Shown in pieces: positions 12,213 to 22,313 of a stretch of 64,000 nucleotides of DNA. Origin of the DNA: Boswellia sacra (lineage: Eukaryota > Streptophyta > Magnoliopsida > Sapindales > Burseraceae); NCBI GenBank assembly GCA_013180625.2, contig SNVD02002577.1, positions 496,001 to 560,000 on the forward strand, read 5' to 3'. A model generated the notes under the pieces. That model did no database searches. It worked only from the letters and a program-made list of their open reading frames with translations, and was not told the origin of the DNA. The stretch's first letter is position 1, and each line of letters begins with the position of its first letter. The translations under genes and the position numbers were made by a program.

Positions 12213-12265
12213 GTAGACACAACGGGGAAGATGCACGTCCAAATATACGAGCAATATCGAGTGTT
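12213..12265 (-). pseudogene. Displaced 5' part of GDSL pseudogene exon 1
   Basis: Minus-strand continuation of the pseudogene exon that ends at 6954, on the far side of the Copia element. Taking out the element and one copy of the agatt duplication brings this sequence next to the codons for N-S-D-T-G-G. The frame reads C-I-F-P here, where family members have a Cys-x-x-Pro-rich lead into the F-G-D-S block, but the F-G-D codons themselves are missing or shifted. So the catalytic Ser block was probably already damaged independently of the insertion. Further upstream (to about 12500) no exon is recognisable. Confidence 0.55.
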
Positions 12266-12767
12266 GAGATAATTTTTCATTACTCATCGTTTTCTTTGCT
12301 TTCTAACCTCCCTCAAACAAAATCGGTTCAAATAACCAAATGCATCAGCAGCATCAACACCTCTGCTTCCCATTCCAAGAAGGATCAGGATCTGCATTCA
12401 CAAAATTTCGATGGATAACTTCGACCCAAATAGATTACTACATTAATTTGCTGGCGCTGACTTCTTGTCTGACTGGCTGGCTAAATGGAGGGATAACTTA
12501 CAAGATGAACCTCAATCCCACATGTCAATAGCAATTCCCTAGACAAGCAACGCCCTTGCAAATAACACTTGCCATGCATGCTCCAGTTGGAGTAATGCGA
12601 TAGTACTACTTTAAAATATTCATATTAATCTACTTTTATATGCAAATACTCAATTAAAAAAAAAATCTTATCTACCCAACTCACCCTAGAATTCCCTGTC
12701 CATCGAAACTTGGAAAGTCTATTGTGTTGTCTTCCAGCCATTTGCATATCAAATTGCAAATTAATTA

Positions 12768-15410
12768 TTATGCGTTACAAAAGTAATCAAACTTAATTTG
12801 AGGAGTAGAATAGTTAGTAGAGAGTATTTTGGAGACAAAATTTGAGTTTGCAGCTTCAGTGTAGTGAACTCCATCCCAGCTTACATATTGGGATCCTTCG
12901 TTACAGACGTTAGAATCCGTTCGGCCACAGGTTACATTGGGATTGTAGTTGTACGGTGGCCCGCCATAACCACAGCACACCATAAATGGATTCTGGAAAC
13001 CTGTTAAACAAGCTCATGAATCATTACAGGACAATGTAAACACAAACTAGCTTGAAACTTAAAAAAGTATATATATAGCAGAAATATTGGCAATGGGGTC
13101 ATACCATATTTGGCGGAATTCATTATCAGGTCATGCTTAATAGAATACATATCCACATATACAACGGTGGCATTCTTCATCTCTGATCTCAGTTCTTCAC
13201 TTAGGGTGCGCAATTGTTCATTAAATTTTTTTGCAGCATCATTCAGAGACCGAATGCATCCATACTCATCAAAATCAATAGCATTTTTGCCAATAGTTGC
13301 AACTTTTTGTGGCAAGCAGCCCAGTGGGCCGGTATTGTGCAACCAAAAATTCTTCCCACCGTGTTGATTTATATTCTACATAATTTGAATTACAAAAGAA
13401 AAAGCAACTATGAGATGAAGTAATTTGCTAGCTTTGAAGGAAAAGCCAAAAAATCTGTCTGGCAAGGGAGCCCCACCCAAATAGCATATTTGATTTCAGT
13501 AATGAAAGATGGAATCTTCTCAATAACTTGAGAGTAGGAGAGATAATCGAATGAACCAGCCAAATCATTCTGTCCGATGTCAATTATGTAGAGTGCATTA
13601 CTGAAATCCTCCTCACTTATCAAATTTTTGTAGCCTGAACAATATATACATTTAGAACCTAATCAATCGAGATGACATTACAAACTAATTTAATTTTTTT
13701 GGGATCAAATTCAAGAAAGGGTATGTTTAGTAGCACTTTCAAAATTAGATAATAACATATATATTTCTAATTGTACAATGTGTTTTGAACCCAAAAAAAG
13801 AAAATGAAAATTGAAATACTACTTTATACTACAATCCTAGTGCACTATATAAATTAAATAGCATTTTATAAGTAGATTTACTTTGAAACGAAAATCCTCC
13901 AATAATGTACCTTTAGATACAAGCTGAGGGGAGAGGGTACGGAACCTTAGAAACTGGAGAACTTGAACATCCAACTGAAAAGGTGTGTATCTGGGTAGCG
14001 TAGTTGAACCACTTATAGCAAAATTAACTCCATTACTGAAATTTGGCCCCAAAGATTCCAGATAGGGGGTCAAATAACTAGTATTCAAACTTTCACCTAC
14101 AAGGAAAGGAAGTCTCGGAAAATTAATGGGCCTTACGGTGGGTGACGGCCCACGGGAAAAATTTGGATCCAGAAGTCCAGTGAGTGGACTTTAATGCTGG
14201 ATATGAACCCTACTAATTGTACTAAGAGTTGTATTTATTGGCTCTCACTTTTTAGCACTTCAACTCCCATTTTTAAATTCACTCTATTAAAATTTTAAAT
14301 CTCTTGATTTTTTCTCACTAGACCCCAATTACTCTCAAATTACCCTTCAACTAACTGAGATGACTTCTTGAAATATTTGTAAAATAACTGCTATAAAGTT
14401 CTAATAATGGAAGATAAAAAGAGATAACTCTACACAAAATTATCCAAGAAAATCAAAAGAAAAATTCTAAAAATTTCTGAGAAGACAAATTGTTTGGAAT
14501 TCTTCTAACTTGAGAGCTTGATGAAAAGTTCTATCTCTTTACTTTTTAATTTTTTCGACTCTGAAACAAATAAAAGTTAGCAAGTTGGAGGACTGTTTTA
14601 CGTTATAATTCATAAGAACTTTAAAAGATTTGGTACTTGGGCTTGGCGAATTGCAAAGGACTTCGTAAAAACAACTTTGAGAAGATGGCATAAAAAACAG
14701 AATCTAATATTCCAGATTTTTAAGTCTTTAGAAACAAGAGTTTGATTTTTTTTTTTAATTTAAAAAAATTAGGTTTATTGCAAATTCTTTCTCCGTGGTT
14801 TAAAGAATACGATAGCTTATTAAATTAGATTTGCTGTTCAAGAGCTTTAAATAATATTTATATAAAACATGGTGTATTTAGAATTTTTATATTTTGGTAA
14901 TTTTATTTTAAGGTAAAATTGTAAAAAATAAAAATCAAAATCAAAATAGAGACTAAGAGTTAGAAAGTGGTGCCCAATAGAACTACTCTCGTACTAAATA
15001 CCATAAGTTTGCTTAACTGATATCCCCATAATCTCTTTGACAAGTTCTACCAGTAGTAAAATACAATAGTATATCTCGTGATTTCTTCACCTTGAAAGGA
15101 AAGAATTTAAGTAAAAAAAAAGGGATATGTTGAGGTTTAACTTACAGAGGAAATCAATCATCAATCGTCCATCACATAAACGGCCTGAAGGTTGATGGAA
15201 GTATGTACGTCCATTGGGAGGTCGAAAGGTGAGGCCCAGCCCGACTGAATAACCTCCTGTGTCAGAATTAGAATCACCAAAGACGAACATCACTGGATTT
15301 CTGTTGCACTGAGAATGAACAAGAGAAGGCATTGAGAGACAAAGAATTACGAGAAGAGTCAGGAGAGGAAGAAGGAGGGAGTGAGAGTCTCTTGTCTTCA
15401 TCACAACCAT
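12768..15410 (-). CDS. GDSL esterase/lipase (At1g09390/At1g56670-like), five exons
   Basis: Exons on the minus strand, in coding order: 15146-15410, 13911-14096, 13477-13634, 13105-13375, 12768-13000. All introns are GT-AG and the phases close to 1113 nt, giving 370 residues, typical for plant GDSL lipases. Residues 1-33 form a signal peptide (Leu-rich core ending near V-H-S), so the enzyme is probably secreted or vacuolar. Block [13 protein letters not shown] has the nucleophile Ser47; block II is G-V-N-F-A-I-S-G (111-118); block III I-G-Q-N-D (170-174); block V W-D-G-V-H-Y with Asp336 and His339 of the triad. [10 protein letters not shown] is present in exon 4. These SGNH hydrolases cleave ester bonds of lipids, cutin-like esters or cell-wall acetyl groups; the substrate cannot be told from sequence. 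A dead relative lies next to it at 5905-6954, suggesting tandem duplication. Looks fully intact. Confidence 0.92.
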
Positions 15411-16180
15411 GCTTTCTTTTTGCTCTGTATCTTGTTGAAGAGAGTCATTAGATCTCTATCGTTAGTTATGTAGTATTTAATGTGTTTGGAAATAAATGAG
15501 TAATACCTGTCGTTAATGATATAATTAAGAAAATTGATCGGTGTTATTATTCCTTAGCAAATAGGGGCGACAATAGTTTGGTATATGTGTGGATCTTGTT
15601 TTCGAATCATCAAAAAGCTTTGTTAGCTGGCCAAGGAAGCTATAGATAAATTCCTTCTCGCATGCGTTTGTTAAACTTAAACGTGACTGCAAAGGATCAA
15701 AAGTGTAATTCTCAAAGCGAGTTATGTTGTGCATGGCATGGTCCATGCATTTCCCGCGCTTAAAATAATTGGCGACAGTTACAACCTCTTTTTATTGTCC
15801 GGAAAGATGGTTGACAAGATATAACAGTGTGTTAATTAGTCATGTTTTTTTGTTTAATGAAGCCCGTGAGGAAAGGAACTATGATCAAACTGAAGGTTTT
15901 TGGCCTTGTCGATTTAGGCAGATCTCACACGTAAGAACAACCCAGAACTGTTTTGGCGTTTCGTTTGGGGTTGGATTAGAATCTCTGAACCAGAGTTTAC
16001 TCCCTTCTATGCTTTTTCACATGTTCAACAGTGAATAGTTTGATTTGGCAACTTGACACTTTAGACCCAGAAATAGTTGGAGCTTGAATAATGAAGAGGA
16101 AAAATAATAAGAACTGGAGAATGGACTAGAGATGATACGCTCAGGCTAGGAAAAGCATGGGGTGTAGAATGAAAAAAACC
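15411..16180. other. Upstream region of the GDSL gene, no second gene recognised
   Basis: Contains the promoter side of the minus-strand GDSL gene. Open frames at 15525-15746 (-) and 15769-16038 (+) have a mixed amino-acid composition but no domain I recognise and no supporting exon structure. I do not call them genes. Confidence 0.5.
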
Positions 16181-16725
16181 ATGCTTTAAGCATAAATGGA
16201 GAATAAAATAACTAGAAAAATGTTCATGACATGATACATATGTTTAGAAAAGCATGTGGTGTGAAATGAAAAAAAAACAAAAAAAAACATTGACATGAGA
16301 ACAGACTGGACATGATACATTGTATACATGCAAGGGACAGCATGAAGGAAGCTGTAAAACAAAGAAAAAAAAAATCATGGGTTTAGAGTGACGGTGTAAA
16401 ACATAAAAACAAGCAAAGGGTGTACAATGAAAAATATCATGGGGTAAAATACGAACCAGCAAGTCATGGCGGGTACAATGGGAAGCCAGAAAGTGCGTAA
16501 AATGACAATCATAGTGTAAAGGTCTAAAATTCAAAAATCATGGGCTAAAATAACAACCACAAGCAAAGGGCGTAAAATTAAAAAACATAAATTCATTGAA
16601 GTGAACATGTAAAATTTAAACATAATAGTGTTAAAAATGAAGTAGGTGACACGGAGAGTTTAAAAACAAGGGGAAGGTGTGAAATGTAAAATTTAAAAAT
16701 CAAGAGGGTAAAATGAAAGCACATA
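16180..16725. repeat. Degenerate short-period repeat field (gtaaaatgaaaa / atcatgggg motifs)
   Basis: About 550 bp in which variants of two phrases recur every 30-60 bases: 'gtgtaaaatgaaaaa' (gtgtagaatg, gtgtgaaatg, gtgtacaatg, gcgtaaaatg, gcgtaaaatt) and 'atcatggggtaaaat' (atcatgggtttag, atcatggggtaaaa, atcatgggctaaaa). 'aagcaaaggg' occurs at least twice. The phrases continue through the tRNA-remnant units up to about 17430. Not coding; it looks like a decayed array of unknown origin. Confidence 0.6.
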
Positions 16726-16730
16726 AGAAA

Positions 16731-16800
16731 TGCGGTGAATGTGGATGAACACTTGAACAGTTGACCTTCACATCTCCAGTCTGACGCTCTCCCCACTATA
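16731..16800 (-). pseudogene. tRNA-Phe pseudogene 1 (rearranged)
   Basis: The minus-strand sequence matches the intact tRNA-Phe at 17441-17513 through the 3' acceptor/T-arm, anticodon arm and D-arm start (tgcggtgaat and agtctgacgctctcc are shared). It carries extra bases in the T-arm/variable region and loses the 5' acceptor end after ccccacta. It cannot fold as a functional tRNA. Confidence 0.75.
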
Positions 16801-16894
16801 TGGTATGCTAAACTGCAAAACAGTATTAAAATTAAGGTGTCGTTCAATGCAAAATTTAAATATCAAGGGGGTTAAAAAATTTATAAAAATGTGT

Positions 16895-16922
16895 GACACT
16901 CTCCCAACTAAGCTATCCCTGC
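16895..16922 (-). pseudogene. tRNA-Phe fragment 2 (5' half only)
   Basis: gacactctcccaactaagct... is the 5' acceptor and D-arm of tRNA-Phe on the minus strand. The middle and 3' part are deleted, so the flank aaaaatgtgt runs directly into it. The flanking sequence downstream matches that of the other remnants. Confidence 0.7.
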
Positions 16923-17012
16923 TTGATGGTGGTGTGATATGTGAAAAAGTATTAAAAATGAGGTGGGGTTAAATGAAATATTTAAATATCAGTGGGGTAA
17001 AAAGAGTATTAA

Positions 17013-17188
17013 GGCTCTGTTCTTTCTTGTTTTCAAATCCTGTTTTCTGTGTTGCATATTTTTCAATGTAATTTATATTAAATCTCAACCACATATTCTT
17101 TTTAAAATTCAAAATAATTAAAAATCAACCACGTATTCCTCAAATCATTTTGGAAACAAAACCACATAAAATAAAAAAGAACACACTC
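17013..17188. mobile_element. Tourist-like (PIF/Harbinger) MITE
   Basis: A 176-bp element with imperfect terminal inverted repeats: GGCTCTGTTCTTTCTTGTTTT at one end and, in reverse complement, a GTGTTCTTTTTTATTTT version at the other. It is flanked by taa on both sides (17010-17012 and 17189-17191). The interior is A/T-rich, with a repeated 'accacgtattcc/accacatattct' phrase. It interrupts one unit of the tRNA-remnant array. Confidence 0.7.
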
Positions 17189-17319
17189 TAAAAATGCAGT
17201 CCGGTGAAAAATAAGACAATGCGGGGGGGTGGGTTGTACAAGGACAACATAAAATATTTAGCCGTAGTTAATGAAGGTTTAAATATCAAGAGGGTAAAAA
17301 AAGTATTAAAAATGTGGTT

Positions 17320-17346
17320 ACGCTCCCCCTGCTGAGCTATCCCCGC
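17320..17346 (-). pseudogene. tRNA-Phe fragment 3 (5' half only)
   Basis: acgctccccctgctgagcta... is again the 5' acceptor and D-arm, with nearly the same internal deletion as fragment 2 and the same flanks (aaaaatgtgg before, ttaatggtgg after). It was therefore duplicated after the deletion rather than decaying independently. Confidence 0.7.
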
Positions 17347-17440
17347 TTAATGGTGGGGCGACAGAAAAACAGTACTAAAATTGAGGTGGAATGAAGCGAT
17401 TGTTTAAAATAAGGGGGTTACAATGAGCAAGTTAAAAAAA

Positions 17441-17465
17441 TGCGGTGAACGCGGATCGAACACGT

Positions 17466-17508
<43 letters not shown>

Positions 17509-17513
17509 CCCGC
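17441..17513 (-). tRNA. tRNA-Phe: tRNA-Phe (GAA), apparently intact
   Basis: 73 nt on the minus strand, starting GCGGGGATAGCTCAG and ending TCACCGCA. The anticodon loop reads CTGAAGA, giving anticodon GAA for Phe. The A box (TAGCTCAGTTGG) and B box (GTTCGATCC) are canonical. The T-stem (ACGTG / CGCGT) pairs with one G-U, and D- and anticodon stems are complete. No intron and no encoded CCA, as in nuclear plant tRNAs. A short T-run for Pol III termination is not obvious just downstream. Three broken relatives lie within 800 bp. Confidence 0.95.
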
Positions 17514-17737
17514 TTCTCAGTGAAAAATCATCGATCAATTAAATAACCACAATGTTTATGGACGCCAAATCACTTACGACCATCCAGAATATTCGTAAAC
17601 ACAACTTTGAGTCAGATTTTGAAATCTTTTTATTTATTTTCAAAATAAAAAATAGACAAATTGTCTCCCATTTCATATATAATAGTCAAACTAATATGTT
17701 TTACTTTTACAAGCATTTACTCTTTTTAAGATTGTTT

Positions 17738-18490
17738 GGGCATGTTTGGTATGCGATATTATATAATATAGTATAGTATTGTATAACATTGTTATTGTAT
17801 AGTATTAAAAATAATGTTATGTCTAAATTATATTTTGTTTAGTATACTCGTGTATTATATTAATTTATACAAAAATTAATTTTTTTTTCAAAAAACATAA
17901 TCAAAATATAAATATTTTTTATTTTATTTATAAAATTAGTTATTTATTAATTTACCTGAACACTTGTTAGTTACTGAAATTATTTTTCGATCTGTAACAC
18001 ATTTTCCTCATGCTCCGTATTGTGGGCCTCACTAGACCTACCGAGACTTGAATGTGTTATGTGACATACGATGTCAATTGCCCTCATTAGACCTTTCAAA
18101 CAATCTAGGTTTATAATGACGTGGTGAGTGTTGATAGATCCAATAGGGGTAGTGGATCTCAAATGCCACCTAATGGGAGCGGTAACTCTCTATTGCAACC
18201 CTTTCTTAAATTTTAAAAAATAAATTTTAAATAAATTTAATTTTATAATTTATTTAATAAATAAATGATTGATTAGTTTTAAAATTTAATAAATTAAGAA
18301 GTATTATTGAATGTTTGTAACTTTATAGGGATAATTTTGATATAATGTTATACAATGTAATACTAATGTCATGGATTAACAATACATAATTTAATACAAT
18401 GTACATGCAACTAAGAATTATATTTTGTATAAATTAATACTATACTAAATTATAGCCAAACACAAGTCCTGCACTTTTTAATACAATGTA
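17738..18490. mobile_element. PIF/Harbinger-like non-autonomous element, copy B
   Basis: Homologous over most of its length to 676-1865, but without the nested hAT element. Its left end gggcatgtttggtatgcg corresponds to the reverse complement of the right end of the other copy, showing inverted termini. The right end is unclear: similarity stops near 18490. Non-coding, A/T-rich, with repeated 'tatagtattaaaaataatgttatg' style blocks. Confidence 0.5.
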
Positions 18491-18521
18491 TTTTGTGACT
18501 GGTCCACCAACTATATAAAGC

Positions 18522-18543
18522 AATAATAATAATAATAATAATA
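18522..18543. repeat. (AAT)n microsatellite
   Basis: About seven tandem aat triplets just downstream of the PIF-like element, in the spacer before the DUF952 gene. Confidence 0.9.
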
Positions 18544-18977
18544 AAATCCACCAACCCTTCTTAATTTATATATAAACAAACAATTAAACCATAGACAATT
18601 ACACGTATCTTGCGGCCCAAGCATCAGCATGATAATTGGACTGGACCATAGTTGTGAGATTTCTCTGCAAATCCATCCTACTCTCATTATGAATGTAGTT
18701 GGCGATCATCCTTCCTATCACTTTGTTTAACAGGCATAATCAATCTCAATCAAGATTATGGGTGAAGCAAAACTACAACATTGTCATATAAAAAGTAATA
18801 GCTTTATGGTTATCCATTATGGTAACTATAAGATAACAACAGATCATCATAAGGAACAGTGCAATAGCAGAACAGTAACATACATAATGGATCGACTCAA
18901 TACATTTCCAGTTGCACTTCTGCCAAACTTAAAATCACGTTCAAGACCAATTCAATTCCACTCAGTAAGGGCACTGA

Positions 18978-20934
18978 TTAGTTCAAGAAACTACAATTGA
19001 ATTGACCATCTGATAGACACAGCTTCTCTGCCTTTGTAACCGCGTCTAATGGGAGGGGAGCAAAACTTTTAGATGGGCCATAGAAATGAGGGAAGCTATT
19101 TGAACCATCCACAAGCTCATATATCAATCCATCCCCAAGCTGCAGCACATAAACATGTAAAAGGGAAGCTCATAAATAATAGGAGTTTAGGAAAAAAATG
19201 CCAACCAAGAATTAGATACTTCAAGCTTTGTAATTCACAACCAATTCAACCAAACAAAAGTTTTGTTTTAATTAACCACGCCTCCTCTCAAACCTCTAAT
19301 AGTCAGGGTCTAAAACTAGTGTTGTTGAGTTTTTAAATATCTTCATTAATTCTAGACATTTTATCTTAGCCTGCTCTTCTTCAATAGTTGCATCAGGCAT
19401 TGGCGTTATCAATCTGCAATAAATCAGAACGGCAAGCCTCCTCCAGGCAACTGCATAAACCATAACAATTAATGACTAGTTAAATATTCTAGCCAATTTA
19501 CAACATGTACTTTTATAGCGCAAAAAGTTAGTGCAATCAAATAACAATCGTTTTCTTCCACCCGCCAAACTGCAAACCGGAACATTGTGGTCAAAAGTCG
19601 TATACACAACATGTTATAAGAGTTTTAATTCTTTCTCTACTAACTTGCTTAATTGAATTAGCTTATAGTAACAAGTAAAAGACTCTCACGCTTTGTAACT
19701 TTACAATAACCACCAGGCTTCATTCAAGATCATTGATCAAGTCTAACTAATACTATCTGAAATTAGGAACAAAAAGTGAAGAAAAAAAAACAGAGAAAAA
19801 GTAAATACTGAACAACTAGCTGAATTAAAAAAAAGGCTGGCCCCAGATGAAACAATATTTTCATATGCATCATATTTTCACTTTCAAAGTTCATTCTTGA
19901 CTTGCACAGCAAAATTGAAGTGGAATAACCTTTTTAGCATCAATTTGGAGAAGGTATAAATCCACCTTAGTATTTAGGAAAAAGTTCTGTAATGTTGACT
20001 GCACCTGCAAATCAATATGCCCAAACAAGACACTAATTTCAGGGCCTTAAAGCAAACTTGAAAGTATAGCGAACAATTCTAACATCTCTGAAAAACTAAA
20101 CACCTACCCATCTCATTCAGAGGCACCTAAGATTAGAGATGTCAATTTAGATCACGATACAAATACGACACGAACACGATACAAGATTAATAAATGGGTC
20201 AGATTCATATTGAGGATATTCAACACGTCAACCCGTTTAGCGATACGAATAGTTAAACATATTTTATCAATTCTTACCATGCAAACTCATTTAATTATAT
20301 AAATTTTTACCTACTTACAATATATATATATTATAAAATTAAAAATTTTATATTATCAAATAATTAATTTACATAATAATAAATTATAATGATTTTAATA
20401 ATTTTAATTTATATAAATATATAATATTATGTATAATTAAGTTAAATCATTAAATAAATTATATAAATTAATGATACAATTATAATACATGGATAACACG
20501 TTAAATAACTGTATCGAATCCGTGTTTTATATCACGATACGAATAATTAAATAGATCAAGACGCGTGATAAGAATTGCCACCTTACCTACGTGTGATGTT
20601 CAAAACTTCACAATCTAATCGGACTTCCATTTATACTCTTTGCATTTGAGCCCCTTAATTCTGAGGTTTTTACATATTAATTTAAATTGAACAAGATGGA
20701 AATTCTAAATTGTAACTTTGATTATTTCCCATAAAGTACATAAATCATAATTGATAATTGAAGGAATCAAATGGGAAATTAGAGTAGAGGAGAGGGTACC
20801 TGATCGAGCTTACTGAGGTGGATGCAGCCAGTGGACTTGTCGAGTTCTCCACCAAAAAGTGATCCGTTCTTCTGCAACTCTTCCCACTCTTCGGCGGTAC
20901 TGATCCTGTACACAAACTCTTCACTTTCAGCCAT
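18978..20934 (-). CDS. DUF952 family protein, three exons
   Basis: Exons on the minus strand, in coding order: 20800-20934, 19930-20004, 18978-19139. Introns are GT-AG and lie in phase 0; the total is 372 nt, giving 123 residues, the usual size of plant DUF952 proteins. Exon 1 encodes M-A-E-S-E-E-F-V-Y-R-I-S-T with G-C-I-H-L-S, the conserved family core. Exon 2 carries L-Y-L-L-Q-I-D. Exon 3 carries L-G-D-G-L-I-Y-E and F-P-H-F-Y-G-P, then L-P-L-D-A-V, ending N-C-S-F-L-N. The molecular function of DUF952 is not established; bacterial members are small soluble proteins. No targeting peptide is visible, so cytosolic location is inferred. Intron 1 contains a diverged hAT MITE (20134-20585). A second open stretch in intron 2 (19350-19450, minus) has no known domain and I leave it out. 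Confidence 0.88.
20134..20585. mobile_element. Diverged hAT MITE in intron 1 of the DUF952 gene
   Basis: Relative of the element at 939-1451: both share the acacgaacacgatacaagat / aataaatgggtc left part, the caacacg-tcaacccgttta block, the A/T-rich centre and the acacgtt...cacgatacgaataattaaat right part. The termini have decayed to tagagatgtcaat and aattgccacctta, and the putative 8-bp duplications (cctaagat, cctacgtg) agree at only some positions. This copy is clearly older than the first. Confidence 0.75.
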
Positions 20935-22313
20935 TCTCTTATGCTACGCTTTCGTAATTACAGTTGCTCTAGTGAGAAACGAGAGAGACTATCATGTATC
21001 AACCTTTTCTTTTGGCGTTTTATTTGGAATGGCTAGGCCGTCAAACCCTCGCACGTGTATCACAAAAAAAGACAAAACTTTTTTGTGATTTAACAATTTT
21101 GCTAAATAAAAAAAACAAACAATAATTCCAATATTTTCAATATTTTATTTGATGAATAAATAATATTACTTTTTATGCCTTTTATTTCACCAATAACATA
21201 ACTTTTGATTTAAAAAACTTTGAAAACAAAATATAAAAACAAATACGAAATTTTAACACTAAAAATAAAGATCATTAACATAAAAGATTGTTAATTAAAT
21301 TTTTTTTTGTCTTATTCAGGCTCAGCACACTCAAATATGATAATTGAAAACAAATTTTTATTTTGTTGTGATGTCAGTAGAGAGAGTGGAGCTCCACCAA
21401 CTAAGAGATTATACTCTTAACACTGAGCTATTCCACCAACACAGATTACACCCCACCACTCGAGCTACTCCAACTCAAATTAAACCTCACCACTGAAGCT
21501 ACTCCCTAGTCAAGCAACACACCAGTCCAAGGAGATGAGAGGTGGCTTGCATGGAGGAGTTGAGACATTCGACTCAGAAAGACAGAAACTGAAAGACTGA
21601 GTCGGTAATTAACAATTCATAGGTGGATTAGCTTGAGTAGAGTCAAAGTTGATAGGCTATTGTGTCGGTCCCGGCGGCCATATTGACTATATAAAGGCAC
21701 GGCCTTTCAATTTCAATATCGAAATGGTCAATGCATCGCAAATTTGACTTCAGACTAGTTTTATTATTATATTATTTATATAACACATTTTATATTGTAA
21801 TGTTTTTAAGAAATATTTAACATAATAAAATAAAAAATAGAAAACAGAGAGACAGGGGAGTGACATGACGTAGACTAAAAATTATGATTGTGTTTATTTG
21901 ATGATTTGATATTTTTATTTTTAATCGAATTTAAAAATATATTATTAATTTTAAATTATTTTAAATTTTAAAAAAAATATAATTAATATTAAATATAAAA
22001 TATATTAAAAAAAATGCACCATGACAAATGGTTTTAGATCCGAAAATAAATACAGTATAATACAGTACATGGAAAAGTATCAAAATTTGACCCAGAAGAG
22101 AAGAAAGTGGACTGGATCCCAAACATGTTGTCGTGAACAGAAAAATCCAATTCCTAAGTGTCAATTCAAAGCTCGAATGGTTGGCATGGACGATAGAGCG
22201 ACCGAGTGAGGGCATCTCCGAGTCCGATAGTACACGATACTACCTGCGACACGATGTTGAGTTCAGCTCAGTTCACTGACCAAGCCTCCTCTTCACTTTC
22301 GCAACTCAAACAC
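20935..22313. other. Spacer between the DUF952 and PII genes, divergent promoters
   Basis: The two genes are transcribed divergently from this 1.4-kb spacer. It holds a short tandem repeat at 21396-21505. A sequence gactatataaagg at 21685-21697 resembles a TATA box but is about 600 bp from the PII start, so its target is unclear. The end near PII includes an in-frame upstream ATG at 22206. No other gene seen. Confidence 0.6.
21396..21505 (-). repeat. Three-unit tandem repeat with Pol III A-box-like core
   Basis: Read on the minus strand, three units of about 34-39 bp follow one another, each starting ggagtagct or ggaatagct and continuing cagtggtgaggt or cagtgttaagag, then taat and gttggt. 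The tagctcagtg phrase resembles a tRNA D-arm/A box. No B box, anticodon arm or acceptor pairing is visible, so it is not a tRNA. Confidence 0.6.

Noticed and set aside
15525..16038. Possible small genes upstream of the GDSL gene (73 codons minus, 89 codons plus)
   Set aside because: Balanced composition but no recognised family, no introns, no promoter evidence.
16180..17440. CRISPR-like array from the repeated phrases
   Set aside because: Repeats are degenerate, spacing irregular, no cas genes, and the context is a plant nuclear genome.
19350..19460. Minus-strand stretch reading A-V-A-W-R-R-L-A-V-L-I-Y with E-E-E-Q-A in intron 2 of the DUF952 gene
   Set aside because: Including it would break the phase of the exons on both sides, and no domain is recognised.
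22206..22313. Upstream in-frame ATG of the PII gene
   Set aside because: It would add 36 residues ahead of a normal transit peptide; the downstream start M-A-A-F gives a family-typical length. It could still be translated in part.
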